Below are positions 16,275-25,834 of a DNA stretch of 64,000 nt, piece after piece. Positions within the stretch are counted from its first letter, which is position 1. Every line of letters begins with the position of its first letter. Below the pieces are notes generated by a model, which had not been told where the DNA came from, did not search any database, and saw only the letters and a list, made by a program, of their open reading frames with translations. The translations under genes and the position numbers were made by a program. The DNA lies in NCBI RefSeq assembly GCF_003474435.1, contig NZ_QRNF01000009.1:38200-102199 (forward strand), given 5' to 3'. The DNA comes from Ruminococcus sp. AF46-10NS (GTDB taxonomy: Bacteria > Bacillota > Clostridia > Lachnospirales > Lachnospiraceae).

Positions 16275-18871
16275 TTACTTCACAACAGTATTTACTGTTA
16301 CTGTATTTCCGTATTTATCTTTTGAGACAAGTTTCAGAGCAGTATTCTTTTTTTGCTTCTTTATTTTAATAACGTACTGTTTCTTTTTGTTTACGGATGA
16401 TACACCCAGCTTTACAAACTTTCCGGATTTCTGCACATAAACAGTGACACTTCTGCTGCCAGATGCTGTTCCGTTTATAGCAGTGCTTGCAGCTGTAATC
16501 TTTTTGCAGGCTGGACGATTAATGCTCGTCCAACCCTTGCAGCTTTTAGCATATACAGCCTGGATTTTTCCATTTCCGCTGAAACTGTTGGATTTCATTA
16601 CCGGTATCACAGAAGTATAGGCATAAATACCATTTCCTTTGTTTTTGTCCGCTTTATTTCCGGAAATTTCTGTTACTCTTGATTTCCAGATCAGAATACC
16701 GCTTTTTTTATTTGAAAAGACACGATTGCTCTTTGCGCGTATTCCGCCTGTAGCATATTCAATTTTAATTCCGTGGTTTTTGTTTTTTGAAGAAGAGTTG
16801 CTGAATATATTGACATTTTTGCCGACATTTACACGGATTCCTGACCCGCCCGTTGATTTTACAGTATTCTTTTCCACTGTAGAAGGGGCCGCCATTGAAC
16901 CCAGATAAATTCCGTCCCCTCCTGCTGCAGAAACCACATTTCCGCTGATGATGTTTTTCTTTTGGGATTTTTTGACATATACCCCATCGTAAACATAAAC
17001 ACCTGCATTTGCGGTTCCGGAAACCGTATTTTTTCTGATCGCTGTCCCCCTGGAGTCTTCCGCACTGATTCCCAGATTGGAAAACGCAGAGGTATTTTTT
17101 ACCTTAATACGGTTATTATTCAAAGTTCCTGAATCTGAAAGAGTCATGCGAATCCCATTGCCATATCCTGTAACACGGTTATCTTCCACTGTAATACCTT
17201 TTATTGAATAAATTCCCTTCGGAATCACACCACCGTTTCTTTTCATATTATATCCCAGCACATTGATGCCGCTGCATATCCATGCATATCCTCCGATGCT
17301 GGAAGTCTTAGACAGGCTGATATAATTCCCTGTTACCCAGATATTCCGGTTTGCGCTTGTTCCAGGTCCTCCATTATACCCCTTCGTCTTATGAGTATTT
17401 TTCAGGTTTACAGCAGAAACTTCAACACCCGTCCCCACATTTACCATAGTATTATCTTCTGCTACAGAATCTTCATAATTAAGAAATTCTATACAGCGTT
17501 TCTTTACATTATGGAATGTATTGTCTCTGACAGTAATCCTTTTGTAAGTCTTTCCTGCCATCATGCTGTGGGTTCCCAGCCCTGCAAAAACATCCTCAAA
17601 CACATTATCCTCAATAACAAAATCTTCACAGGTAGTTCCATCATAAGGCTGATACTGTGGAAAAACATTATTCTCATCTGTACAGCAGTCTATCTGAATA
17701 CATTCCTGACCGCCTTTTACATAATTCTTATAATATCCGCGAAATGTACATCCTGTGATCCTGGCATTTTTAATACCTCCAAATTCCAGAAAATGCGATT
17801 TCAGATTATTAAGAAATGTAGCATTTTTGACAGTAACATTAGTAGCATGGCCGATGCTGAAACCCACAAAACCTCCTGGTGCATCTTTTTCTTTTACAAT
17901 CTTATAATTGAAATCCCATGTTCCTCCATCAATAACTATATTTCGATAACCATTGTAACCGCCTTCTGATTCCAGCGTATTTCCCAAGCGGAGCAAAATA
18001 TGTTTATTTACAGAGGTCTTGGTAATCGTAGCTCCCTGTGCATATAAATACATATTGCTGTACATGCAGAGAGTTCCTGTCAGATTATAATTTCCCGGCG
18101 GAATAATGATCTTATACGGATTTTCATCTGTAGCCTTATCCTTTAGTTTCCACAAAAGAGTATTCAAAGGAGCTGTAATGTCCTCTCCGTCTTTTATTTG
18201 AAGCGTCACTGTCCGATATACTCCCTGTTTTCCCTCTGAAGCACTTCCATCAGAAAAATCTTCCGTTTCTCCAGCAGTAAAATCCTCCTGAATAAACTGA
18301 TTATTCACAGTTTCTTTGCCCTGTTTGCTGTCCGCACTTTCCCCATCTGGTTCCTGCTGAATTTCTTCGGCATTTTCCTGTTCAGCTTCTGTCTCACTCC
18401 CCTGATCCGGTGTTTCTGTTATTTCTGATACATCATCCGTCAATTCCTCTTCCTGATCTCCAATACTGTCCACACCTGAATCTTCCTCACCGTTGTCATC
18501 TGACAATACAGTACTGGCTGCCGATACTTCTGTACTTCCATCCGAAAAAACATCCTCTGCTTCTCCAGATGTTACATCTTCTTCTGAATCTGAATTTTCT
18601 TTTGTCCATGCTGCCGTAGAAGCAGGTACCACACTCCCATTATCGTCAATAACCAACGGATCTGGTTCTTCCGCAGGTACATTTTCTTCCTCTTCGAGTT
18701 TCTCCTGCTGATTCATTATTGCATTCTGAGCCCGAATCGCCTCCATCGGAGAAATCATTGAACTGCATTGGTATGTTTTTTCTGAGATGTCTGCTGTGCT
18801 GCTGTCGGCACCGGAATTCCAGTTAGTCCGACTACCGCAGCCAGAACACCGGCCAACATTTTCTTTTTCAT
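16275..18871 (-). CDS. Secreted right-handed beta-helix protein, frameshifted near 18780
   Basis: The long frame (16275-18884) starts with a peptide lacking a signal sequence. Another frame beginning at ATG 18871 encodes a classic signal peptide (MKKKMLAGVLAAVVGLTG...). One A missing from the run at 18776-18781 joins the two, giving about 865 residues, so I place the start at 18871, 13 bases after a GGGGG ribosome site. An acidic, Ser/Glu-rich linker (about 40-205) precedes many parallel beta-helix coils with Asn ladders (NTVKSTGGSGIRV, NRVFSNKKSGILI), as in pectate-lyase-like or surface carbohydrate-binding proteins. A basic C-terminal domain of about 90 residues follows. It is not possible to tell a lyase from an adhesin. 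It has its own promoter and terminator between rplL and rpoB. Confidence 0.75.
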
Positions 18872-18901
18872 ATTTATATTTCATCCCCCTTTCTTTTTTT
18901 C

Positions 18902-18930
18902 ATTATCCTTCTTTTGTTCCCAAAAAGCAA
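18902..18930 (-). promoter_or_regulatory. Promoter of the beta-helix gene
   Basis: TTGCTT (18925-18930), a 17-base spacer and GATAAT (18902-18907) lie on the minus strand between the rplL terminator and the beta-helix start. The gene can therefore be transcribed independently of the ribosomal-protein operon. Confidence 0.5.
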
Positions 18931-18934
18931 GGGA

Positions 18935-18979
18935 CAAAAAAAGCTGCTGTGCCGCCGGTAAACCGGCAGGCACAACAGC
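18935..18979 (-). terminator. Terminator of the rplJL operon
   Basis: A strong stem (GCTGCTGTGCC GCCGGT paired with ACCGGC AGGCACAACAGC) is followed on the minus strand by seven T residues, 25 bases after the rplL stop. Confidence 0.88.
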
Positions 18980-19003
18980 CTCAAAGCTCTTATTCTGACT
19001 GGA

Positions 19004-19378
19004 TTATTTAAGTGTAACCTTAGCTCCCTCAGCCTCAAGTTTAGTTTTGATGTCCTCAGCCTCAGCTTTGGATGCGCCCTCTTTAACAACCTTCGGAGCA
19101 CCATCAACAATAGCTTTAGCCTCTTTAAGTCCAAGACCTGTAACCTCACGAACAACTTTGATAACTTTAACTTTGTTAGCGCCAACCTCTGTAAGCTCTA
19201 CGTCAAACTCATCTTTCTCCTCAGCTGCCTCGCCTGCTGCACCTGCTGCTGCTACAACAACACCTGCTGCTGCGGAAACGCCGAACTCTTCCTCACAAGC
19301 TTTTACAAGGTCATTTAACTCTAATACAGATAATTCTTTGATTGCTGCAATAAATTCTTCTGTTGTTAATTTTGCCAT
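19004..19378 (-). CDS. rplL: 50S ribosomal protein L7/L12
   Basis: At 124 aa this is a standard L7/L12: an N-terminal dimerisation helix ([20 protein letters not shown]), an Ala/Gly-rich hinge (about 35-52), and the C-terminal factor-binding domain ([16 protein letters not shown], ending [11 protein letters not shown]). It forms the ribosomal stalk with L10, encoded just upstream, and recruits translation GTPases. Expression is under the L10 leader. Confidence 0.98.
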   Translation of the reverse strand: MAKLTTEEFIAAIKELSVLELNDLVKACEEEFGVSAAAGVVVAAAGAAGEAAEEKDEFDVELTEVGANKVKVIKVVREVTGLGLKEAKAIVDGAPKVVKEGASKAEAEDIKTKLEAEGAKVTLK

Positions 19379-19453
19379 TTTAATTTCCCTCCATTTATAA
19401 ATTTTAATTAATAATCATGCGGTCGTTATGCCGCCAATTGCACGTTGCTGGGA

Positions 19454-19963
19454 TTACTCAGCAGCTGCTGCGTCAGCTCCGCCGTTCTGCTCTGCGATCT
19501 GATTAAGCACACGAGCGAAGTTTGCGATCGGAGACTGCATGCTTCCAAGCAGTTTTCCAAGAAGTTCCTCTCTTGAAGGAATTGTGGACAGTGCCTGAAT
19601 TCCGGCCTGATCATTGTAGTTACCTTCAACTACACCTGCGATCAGCTCCAGTGCCGGGAACTGTTTTGCATATTTAGCAAGGATTCTTGCCGGAGCAGTT
19701 GCGTCTGTCTCGGAGATAGCGATCGCATTTGTGCCATGTAAATGATCACTGAGGCTCTCAAATGCTGTACCCTCGAATGCACGACGCATCATGGTATTTT
19801 TGTATACCTTGTACTGAACACCAGCTTCTCTTAACTCTTTACGAAGAATTGTATCCTGCTCAACTGTAAGACCGCTGTAGTTTACAAGTACAACAGACTG
19901 TGCGTCTTTAATGCTGTTAGAGATCTCTTCTACGATTGGTTGTTTCAGTTCTACTTTTGCCAT
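19454..19963 (-). CDS. rplJ: 50S ribosomal protein L10
   Basis: The 169-aa L10 starts at MAKVELKQPIVEE; the open frame extends four codons to a GTG, but that codon lies within the GGAGGTG ribosome site, so the ATG at 19963 is preferred. The L10 core (VLVNYSGLTVEQDTILRKEL, AGVQYKVYKNTMMRRA) and the C-terminal L12-binding helix are present. L10 anchors L7/L12 dimers and, in bacteria generally, represses its own operon by binding the mRNA leader found here upstream. Confidence 0.97.
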   Translation of the reverse strand: MAKVELKQPIVEEISNSIKDAQSVVLVNYSGLTVEQDTILRKELREAGVQYKVYKNTMMRRAFEGTAFESLSDHLHGTNAIAISETDATAPARILAKYAKQFPALELIAGVVEGNYNDQAGIQALSTIPSREELLGKLLGSMQSPIANFARVLNQIAEQNGGADAAAAE

Positions 19964-20022
19964 GAAATGGTACACCTCCTTATAGATTTTGTATACCGCC
20001 GTCGCAATAAGTCAATCTGTTT

Positions 20023-20055
20023 AAAAAAAGACCTTACTGCTTCGCAATAAGGCCT
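20023..20055 (-). terminator. Attenuator hairpin at the end of the L10 leader
   Basis: A GC-containing stem (GGCCTTATTGC / GCAGTAAGGTC with a GAAG loop) is followed on the minus strand by seven U residues, about 60 bases before rplJ. It can stop transcription between the leader and the operon. Confidence 0.75.
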
Positions 20056-20147
20056 TGTGTAATCTTAACTCAGAATACTTGGACCTCGGTAGGCGTTTTG
20101 ATCCTTATGCCTTACGGCACCTACTGTCTTCGGCAGCGTTCTTAGGT
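20040..20147 (-). ncRNA. L10 (rplJ) mRNA leader, ribosomal-protein autoregulation element
   Basis: The minus-strand leader contains the conserved elements of Firmicutes L10 leaders: a GAAC..CTGCCG stem region, the paired GTGCCGTAAGGCA hairpin and the CGCCTACCGAGG segment, followed by an attenuator. The L10-L12 complex is known to bind this structure and lower expression of rplJL. Confidence 0.85.
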
Positions 20148-20177
20148 ACAATACCATAACAGTGCCGGGTGTGTCAA
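20148..20177 (-). promoter_or_regulatory. Promoter of the rplJL operon
   Basis: TTGACA (20172-20177), an 18-base spacer and TATTGT (20148-20153) on the minus strand place the transcription start at the L10 leader's 5' end. Confidence 0.6.
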
Positions 20178-20201
20178 GTATTTTTTAAGATTTTTCCAAA
20201 A

Positions 20202-20840
20202 TTATTTAGTACCAAAAATACGGTCTCCGGCATCTCCAAGTCCCGGGCAGATGTAAGCGTTCTCATTGAGCTCTCTGTCAAGGGAACCACAGTAGATCTG
20301 TACATCCGGATGTGCCTCGTGAAGTCGTTTCAGTCCTTCCGGTGCTGCAATGATGCACATAAACTTAATATTCCTGCCTCCCTGTTTCTTAACAAAATCA
20401 ATAGCAGCCTCGCCAGAACCGCCTGTTGCAAGCATCGGGTCAACGATTACTGCAATACGCTCATCAATGGATTCTGGAAGTTTGCAGTAGTACTCATGCG
20501 GCTCATGAGTTACAGGATCTCGGTAAAGTCCTACATGGCCGACTTTTGCTGACGGAACCAGTGTCAGGATGCTGTTTACCATTCCAAGGCCTGCACGGAG
20601 AACAGGGATAATGGCCAGTTTCTTTCCGGAGATCATTGGCGTCATACATGTCTCGATTGGTGTCTCAACCTTTACTTCTTCTGTAGGAAGATCTCGAAGT
20701 GCCTCATATCCCATCAGGATACCGATCTCCTCTACCAGTTTACGGAACTCGTTTGTTCCTGTATTTTTATCACGGAGCATTGAAATTTTGTGTTTGATCA
20801 GCGGGTGATCCATAATATAAACATTTTCCATTTTTTCCAT
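20202..20840 (-). CDS. upp: Uracil phosphoribosyltransferase
   Basis: This 212-aa enzyme makes UMP from uracil and PRPP in pyrimidine salvage. I chose the ATG at 20840 ([19 protein letters not shown]) because AGAGGAAATC precedes it at the right distance; the open frame extends 34 codons further but that part looks non-coding. The PRPP-binding loop '[11 protein letters not shown]', the 'RAGLGM' motif and the uracil-binding C-terminus '[17 protein letters not shown]' are all present. It ends just upstream of the rplJ promoter and appears to be a separate unit. Confidence 0.97.
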   Translation of the reverse strand: MEKMENVYIMDHPLIKHKISMLRDKNTGTNEFRKLVEEIGILMGYEALRDLPTEEVKVETPIETCMTPMISGKKLAIIPVLRAGLGMVNSILTLVPSAKVGHVGLYRDPVTHEPHEYYCKLPESIDERIAVIVDPMLATGGSGEAAIDFVKKQGGRNIKFMCIIAAPEGLKRLHEAHPDVQIYCGSLDRELNENAYICPGLGDAGDRIFGTK

Positions 20841-20989
20841 CGTGATTTCCTCTCTTTGTCTGTGTTTTTTTGTAAAGCGAAACTTCTCATTCCACTCTGC
20901 TTCATACACCGGAACGCAAGCCTTTCGCTTTTCTGTATTCATCTTTCCACATTATAATATATATGACACTTTTTCAAAAGGGGGAAAAA

Positions 20990-21868
20990 CTATTTTCCCT
21001 GACGTTCCAGAACCTGATCAATAGCATAGGCAACACCAAATTCATTGTTGTTCTTTGTGATGTATTTTGCTGCTCTTTTAATCTCCGGAACTGCGTTTTC
21101 CATTGCAACAGTTACGCCGAAATCCATGGAAATCATGGAATAATCATTAAGACTGTCACCAAGGACCATCACCTCATCCATGGTATAACCCAGAGACTCG
21201 ATATATTCTTTCAGCACCGGGCCTTTCTGCGCCTCTACTGCTGTAATCTCCTGATTATATATAAAGGAAGAAGCCACTGCAACGGCTGGATTTTCTTTCA
21301 GCTCATCGCTGAGTTTCTCCAGCTGCTCCACATCTGCCGCAAAAATGAAGATCTTATATACCGGCGCACCGCTGCTCTCCAGGGAACGGATATCGGAAAT
21401 CCCTTTCGTGTTTCCGGCGATCCTGCGGTACTGCGGGGATTTCCGTACAATCTCCTCGCTGGTATCTATGTCCATATTGAAAAGACGGATCTGCTGAATG
21501 ATCCCGTCTTCAATTTCTTTCTTTGTTCCAATACGGTAATCGTAGCGATCCGTAAAAAATGCCACAGATACCGGGTATTTTTTTGCCGTATTGTAGACCT
21601 CCTCACACAGCTCAATAGAGATCGGTGTACTCTTTACGACCTCCTGCTGCGGATTCCGTACTTCAGCACCGCTGCTCACCACATAATCACAGGTCAGCTC
21701 TGTTCCCTTCAGTTCCTCCATGGCACCGGGGAAATTCCGGCCAGTGGCAACCATAAAGCGGATTCCCGCATCGCAGGCACGCCTGACCGCCGCAAGGGTT
21801 TCCGGTGCGATCCTATGGTCATCACCAAGAAGTGTACCATCCATATCACTGGCAATTACTTTTATCAT
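20990..21868 (-). CDS. Cof-type HAD-IIB sugar-phosphate phosphatase
   Basis: The 292-aa protein has the HAD catalytic motif 'SDMDGTLL' with nucleophile D8 and acid/base D10. It also has a motif-II Ser/Thr region (FMVATGR), a lysine (EAQKGPVLKEYI) and the metal-binding 'LGDSLNDYSMI' motif, with a Cof-type cap between. Members dephosphorylate sugar phosphates or nucleotides such as FMN precursors. The exact substrate cannot be read from sequence. Confidence 0.88.
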   Translation of the reverse strand: MIKVIASDMDGTLLGDDHRIAPETLAAVRRACDAGIRFMVATGRNFPGAMEELKGTELTCDYVVSSGAEVRNPQQEVVKSTPISIELCEEVYNTAKKYPVSVAFFTDRYDYRIGTKKEIEDGIIQQIRLFNMDIDTSEEIVRKSPQYRRIAGNTKGISDIRSLESSGAPVYKIFIFAADVEQLEKLSDELKENPAVAVASSFIYNQEITAVEAQKGPVLKEYIESLGYTMDEVMVLGDSLNDYSMISMDFGVTVAMENAVPEIKRAAKYITKNNNEFGVAYAIDQVLERQGK

Positions 21869-22115
21869 AAAAAATTTCTCCTTTTATCTGTAAAAATCCA
21901 CTCAATCATTCTGATCCATATCATCCATAGCAAATATGTTCTTTTTTTCGGAGAAATTATATCTTATATTATTGCAAAATACAATGATTTTTGCGGCAGG
22001 CATAAGCCTTTCTGGTTTTGAGAATGCGTGGTATAATAAATTATCTTTATAAACAATCCGGCAGATAGCTTTGAGCTGCATCCGGTCATACGATCATCAA
22101 TTCAGGAGAAAGATT

Positions 22116-23252
22116 ATGTCAACTTTATATCTTTATTTAAAAAACCATCGCTTTCAACGGTGTTTCTTCTATTTAATACTATGCACAGTTCTTGTCTGTC
22201 CAATGCTCCTTTTCACAGGCTGCCAGAATACCACTGGCACCAGCACTGCCACCGAGAAGGAGCCTATCAGTATCAGCAGCATCAAATTGAACACAGCCAT
22301 ACAGATCACCATTTACGATTCCCAGGATAAATCCCTCCTAGATGACTGTCTGGCACTGTGCGATAGGTATGAGCTGATCTTCAGCCGGACAAATGAGAAC
22401 AGCGAGCTTTATAAATTAAATCACCGGATATCAGATTCCGCTGTATCAAATCAAACCATTGAAACTCAGACCACTCCCTACCAGGTCAATGGCACCACAA
22501 ACACCTGGCATATATCCGAATACCTTGCTGCTCTGCTTTCCCAAGGACTTTCTATCACCAGGGAATCCGATGGTGCCTTTGACATCGCCATTGCGCCTTT
22601 GACCTCTCTCTGGGATTTCACAGCAGAAGACCCGAAGGCTCCGGATGATGCAGATATTCAGAAAGTTCTCCCCCTGTGCAGCTCCGACGGCGTCACCATT
22701 GACGGGCAGGATATCACACTTCCCTCTGATGACATCCAGTTCGATGTAGGCGCCATTGCCAAAGGCTATATCGCAGATCGTCTGAAGGATTTTCTGGTAA
22801 AAAAAAGTGTAAAGAGTGCCATCATCAACCTTGGCGGCAACGTCCTCTGTATCGGCTCGAAGCCTGACGGCACTCCCTTCAAAATAGGCATCCAGAAGCC
22901 CTTTGCAGATCGCAACGAAACCGAAGCCGTTATGGATATCACCGGAAAATCTGTTGTATCCTCCGGAATTTATGAGAGGTGCTTTAAGCAGAACGGAAAA
23001 TTATACCATCACATCCTGAACCCCAAAACCGGCTATCCATATGACAATAGCCTGATCTCTGTGACGATCATCTCCGACCAGTCTGTGGACGGCGATGCCT
23101 TAAGCACCACCTGTTTCGCCCTTGGTCTGGAGGACGGACTGAAATTTGCGGAGAAAAAAGGAGTTCAGGCCGTTTTTATCACAGAAGATTATGAACTGCA
23201 TTATACTGACGGATTCCAGGGTGAGATCAATGTCACTGATGTGGAATCCTGA
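22116..23252 (+). CDS. apbE: FAD:protein FMN transferase (ApbE) lipoprotein
   Basis: The 378-aa product attaches FMN covalently to Thr residues of redox proteins such as RnfG/RnfD or NqrC outside the membrane. I start at 22116, seven bases after AGGAGAAAG, which gives a signal segment and lipobox 'LLFTGC'. The frame is open 15 codons further but without signal features. Family motifs: 'DGAFDIAIAPLTSLWDF', 'VGAIAKGYIADRL', 'INLGGNV', 'NPKTGYPYDN' and the metal site 'DGDALSTTCFALG'. No target protein is encoded nearby, so it probably serves an Rnf complex elsewhere. Confidence 0.93.
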   Translation: MSTLYLYLKNHRFQRCFFYLILCTVLVCPMLLFTGCQNTTGTSTATEKEPISISSIKLNTAIQITIYDSQDKSLLDDCLALCDRYELIFSRTNENSELYKLNHRISDSAVSNQTIETQTTPYQVNGTTNTWHISEYLAALLSQGLSITRESDGAFDIAIAPLTSLWDFTAEDPKAPDDADIQKVLPLCSSDGVTIDGQDITLPSDDIQFDVGAIAKGYIADRLKDFLVKKSVKSAIINLGGNVLCIGSKPDGTPFKIGIQKPFADRNETEAVMDITGKSVVSSGIYERCFKQNGKLYHHILNPKTGYPYDNSLISVTIISDQSVDGDALSTTCFALGLEDGLKFAEKKGVQAVFITEDYELHYTDGFQGEINVTDVES

Positions 23253-23257
23253 AATAT

Positions 23258-23509
23258 TCAGTTGTTTATCATATCTGGCCAGGAAAGGATCTCTGCGGAG
23301 ATCTTTTCCTCATAATCTCCGTCAATGTCCTCACTTCTTCCTGCCGCATAGATGTTCGTCTCAGCTCCCCAGCCGTTATCCTCATATTCCCATACATGGA
23401 ACTTCAGTCCACGGAACATGAAATCCAGGCTTCCGCAGCCGTCCTCCTCTGTGTATTCGAATTTAATGTTTTTTTTATTCAGGGCATCCTGTACTTTCTG
23501 TAAACGCAT
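23258..23509 (-). CDS. Small conserved-looking hypothetical protein
   Basis: I annotate 83 aa from MRLQKVQDALNKKNIKF, preceded by GGAAAGGATC; the open frame extends 48 codons further with low-quality sequence. The product is soluble, acidic and rich in aromatic residues (FMFRGLKFHVWEYED), with no signal peptide or known domain that I recognise. It converges on apbE with only 5 bases between the stops. Confidence 0.6.
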   Translation of the reverse strand: MRLQKVQDALNKKNIKFEYTEEDGCGSLDFMFRGLKFHVWEYEDNGWGAETNIYAAGRSEDIDGDYEEKISAEILSWPDMINN

Positions 23510-23639
23510 GCTCCACGATCCTTTCCGGAAAAATCCTCCGTGTATTTTCTGGCAGATATCCTGATCTGCCAGTCTGTATTCCAGTATACCACGAAGCATT
23601 TTTTTCCACAAGAAAAGGGCGCGGGGCAAGTTATTTTTA

Positions 23640-23668
23640 TTGTGCAGAATCATGAAATATGGTAGAAT
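23640..23668 (+). promoter_or_regulatory. Promoter of the NSS transporter leader
   Basis: TTGTGC (23640-23645), a 17-base spacer and TAGAAT (23663-23668) predict a transcript starting near 23675, about 220 bases before the transporter's start codon. Confidence 0.5.
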
Positions 23669-23671
23669 AAG

Positions 23672-23870
23672 CTTCGTGACTTTAGCGTATTACTTGAAAG
23701 AAACTCAGCGACAGTTATGGGGGAGCAAATCGGTAAGCCCTGCTGCCATGAAGTAATTTTTCTGCCGGATAATACCGGTATGTCAGACTCCTTAAAATTA
23801 CCGACTGCCAGAACATGTTTGAAAAAAGCTTTCTGTAAGGCAGGAATGATTTTTCAAACACGCTCTAATC
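23672..23870 (+). ncRNA. Structured 5' leader of unknown class before the NSS transporter
   Basis: The leader begins with CTTCGTG (23672-23678), which can pair with CATGAAG (23747-23753) to close a domain of about 80 nucleotides. A second hairpin (GCCGGATAATACCGGT) follows. The leader ends in a long stem, GTTTGAAAAA with TTTTTCAAAC (about 23817-23864), that resembles an expression platform. I compared it by eye with the conserved cores of TPP, SAM, lysine, glycine, purine, FMN, cobalamin, T-box, yybP and 6S RNAs and did not find them. Confidence 0.4.
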
Positions 23871-23895
23871 TATACATATTTATATGAGGTGAGTT

Positions 23896-25269
23896 ATGAA
23901 AGAAAGAGAAAAACTCGGATCCCGTCTGGGATTCATTCTGATTTCTGCTGGCTGTGCCATCGGAATCGGAAACGTCTGGAAATTCCCTTACATGGCCGGA
24001 CAGGGCGGTGGCGGCACATTCGTACTGTTTTACCTGATCTTCCTGGCCCTTCTTGGACTTCCTGTTATGACTATGGAGTTTTCTGTTGGACGTGCCAGCC
24101 AGAAGAGTCCTGTCAAAGCATATTACGCACTGGAAAAACCAGGACAGAAATGGCACATCCATGGATATATCACTCTGATCGGATGTTATCTCCTGATGAT
24201 GTTTTACACCACTGTTACAGGCTGGATGCTGAATTACTTCTATATGACAGCCACCGGTAAATTCCAGGGACTTGATTCCGACGGTGTTGCAGGACAGTTT
24301 ACCAACATGCTTGGCCAGCCCGTTACTATGGGATTCTGGATGATCGTTGTTGTTATTGCAGGTGTTTTTGTCTGCTCCCGCGGTCTTCAGAACGGCCTTG
24401 AAAAAGTTACCAAGGTTATGATGATCTCTCTTCTGGTGATCATGGTTGTTCTTGCCATCAACAGTTTTACCATGGATGGTGCCAAAGAGGGACTGAAATT
24501 CTACCTGATCCCGGATTTCGAGCGTATGAAAGAGATCGGTATTATTTCTACCATTACCGGTGCTATGAACCAGGCATTCTTTACTCTCAGCCTTGGTATC
24601 GGTGCTATGGCTATCTTCGGAAGCTACATCGGAAAAGATCATGCACTGCTTGGTGAATCCATGAATATTGCGCTTCTGGATACTTTTGTTGCGATCACCT
24701 CCGGACTTATTATTTTCCCGGCATGTTTCACATTCAATGTTGACCAGACTTCCGGCCCGAGCCTGATCTTCATCACACTGCCGAATATTTTCAACCACAT
24801 TCCGCTTGGAAGACTGTGGGGAAGCCTGTTCTTCATCTTTATGTCATTTGCAGCTTTCTCGACCATCCTGGCTGTATTTGAAAATATTATTTCCTGCGGT
24901 ATGGAGCTTACCGGCTGGAGCCGAAAAAAATCCAGTCTTGTAAATGCCATCGCCATCATCCTTCTGTCTCTGCCATGCGTACTTGGATACAATGTATGGT
25001 CCTGGGACTGGCTCAAGGTATTCGGCGGCGCAATTCTCGACCTTGAAGATTTTCTGGTAAGCAACATTCTGCTCCCGCTTGGTTCTCTTGTATACCTGCT
25101 TTTCTGTGTTTCCAAACGGGGCTGGGGCTGGGAAAACTTCACAGAAGAAGCCAACACCGGAAAAGGCATGAAGATCCGGAAATGGATGCGCGGATACATC
25201 ACTTATATCCTGCCGCTGATCATTCTGTTTATCTTCTTCTTTGGTCTGTACGATAAGTTTTTTGCATAA
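23896..25269 (+). CDS. Sodium-dependent transporter, NSS (SNF) family
   Basis: The 457-aa membrane protein carries the NSS hallmark in helix 1 (GCAIGIGNVWKFPYMAGQ) and about eleven hydrophobic segments, the usual number for bacterial NSS proteins. These use the sodium gradient to import amino acids or related amines, and family members for tryptophan, tyrosine and leucine are known. The substrate here is not readable. The start follows a GAGGTGAG ribosome site. The gene stands alone behind a long structured leader and is followed by a strong terminator. Confidence 0.93.
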   Translation: MKEREKLGSRLGFILISAGCAIGIGNVWKFPYMAGQGGGGTFVLFYLIFLALLGLPVMTMEFSVGRASQKSPVKAYYALEKPGQKWHIHGYITLIGCYLLMMFYTTVTGWMLNYFYMTATGKFQGLDSDGVAGQFTNMLGQPVTMGFWMIVVVIAGVFVCSRGLQNGLEKVTKVMMISLLVIMVVLAINSFTMDGAKEGLKFYLIPDFERMKEIGIISTITGAMNQAFFTLSLGIGAMAIFGSYIGKDHALLGESMNIALLDTFVAITSGLIIFPACFTFNVDQTSGPSLIFITLPNIFNHIPLGRLWGSLFFIFMSFAAFSTILAVFENIISCGMELTGWSRKKSSLVNAIAIILLSLPCVLGYNVWSWDWLKVFGGAILDLEDFLVSNILLPLGSLVYLLFCVSKRGWGWENFTEEANTGKGMKIRKWMRGYITYILPLIILFIFFFGLYDKFFA

Positions 25270-25330
25270 AAGATTCCCCTGTGCGAATAGCAGATATTTC
25301 ATGTTCTGCATTCACACAGGGGATTTTTTA
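25270..25330 (+). terminator. Terminator after the NSS transporter
   Basis: Arms ATTCCCCTGTGCGAAT and ATTCACACAGGGGAT enclose a smaller hairpin and end in TTTTTT. Confidence 0.88.
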
Positions 25331-25345
25331 TAAATCAGACGATAC

Positions 25346-25834
25346 TTATTTGCTTTTTTTATAATCCGACAGTATCGCTTTTTTCTGATCATAATCAATA
25401 GTGAGCGTATACTCCATTCCAGGTTCCAGGATCTCGATTTCTCCCAGGTTTGCGTCATGTCCCTCTATCATCATGGAAATCACCCGAAAAACTCCCGGAA
25501 GCAACCCAATATCCGGCTCACCCACATCCATGGAACCTTCAACCACATTATCATTCCGCAGAAATATAATCATATCCTGTTGGTACTGTTCCGCATTTTT
25601 ATAAACCATATGAAGAGTTACACGGTATTTGGAACGCTCTTCTTCATCCATATGGTCACCGGGCTCCGTGACATATTTCTCATAATAATCTGCACGGTCA
25701 TTAATATCTGTTGTTTCCGAATTTAATTTTTCAGGATCCAGTTTTTTGATCTTCTGATCGTCCCCACCTGTCATATTACATCCGCTGATAAATGTTATAC
25801 AGCATAAAATTAAAATACTAATTCTTTTTATCAT
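25346..25834 (-). CDS. Hypothetical lipoprotein
   Basis: The 162-aa product has a signal segment and a lipobox ending 'FISGC' (Cys 19). The mature part is acidic and shows beta-rich stretches such as 'GMEYTLTIDYDQKKAILSDY'. I recognise no family. It follows a small gene whose stop overlaps its first codons, downstream of the SNF2 helicase. Confidence 0.75.
   Translation of the reverse strand: MIKRISILILCCITFISGCNMTGGDDQKIKKLDPEKLNSETTDINDRADYYEKYVTEPGDHMDEEERSKYRVTLHMVYKNAEQYQQDMIIFLRNDNVVEGSMDVGEPDIGLLPGVFRVISMMIEGHDANLGEIEILEPGMEYTLTIDYDQKKAILSDYKKSK

Noticed and set aside
23854..24798. Minus-strand open frame of 314 codons
   Set aside because: Antisense to the NSS transporter, rich in His, Lys and Asn, with no supporting start.
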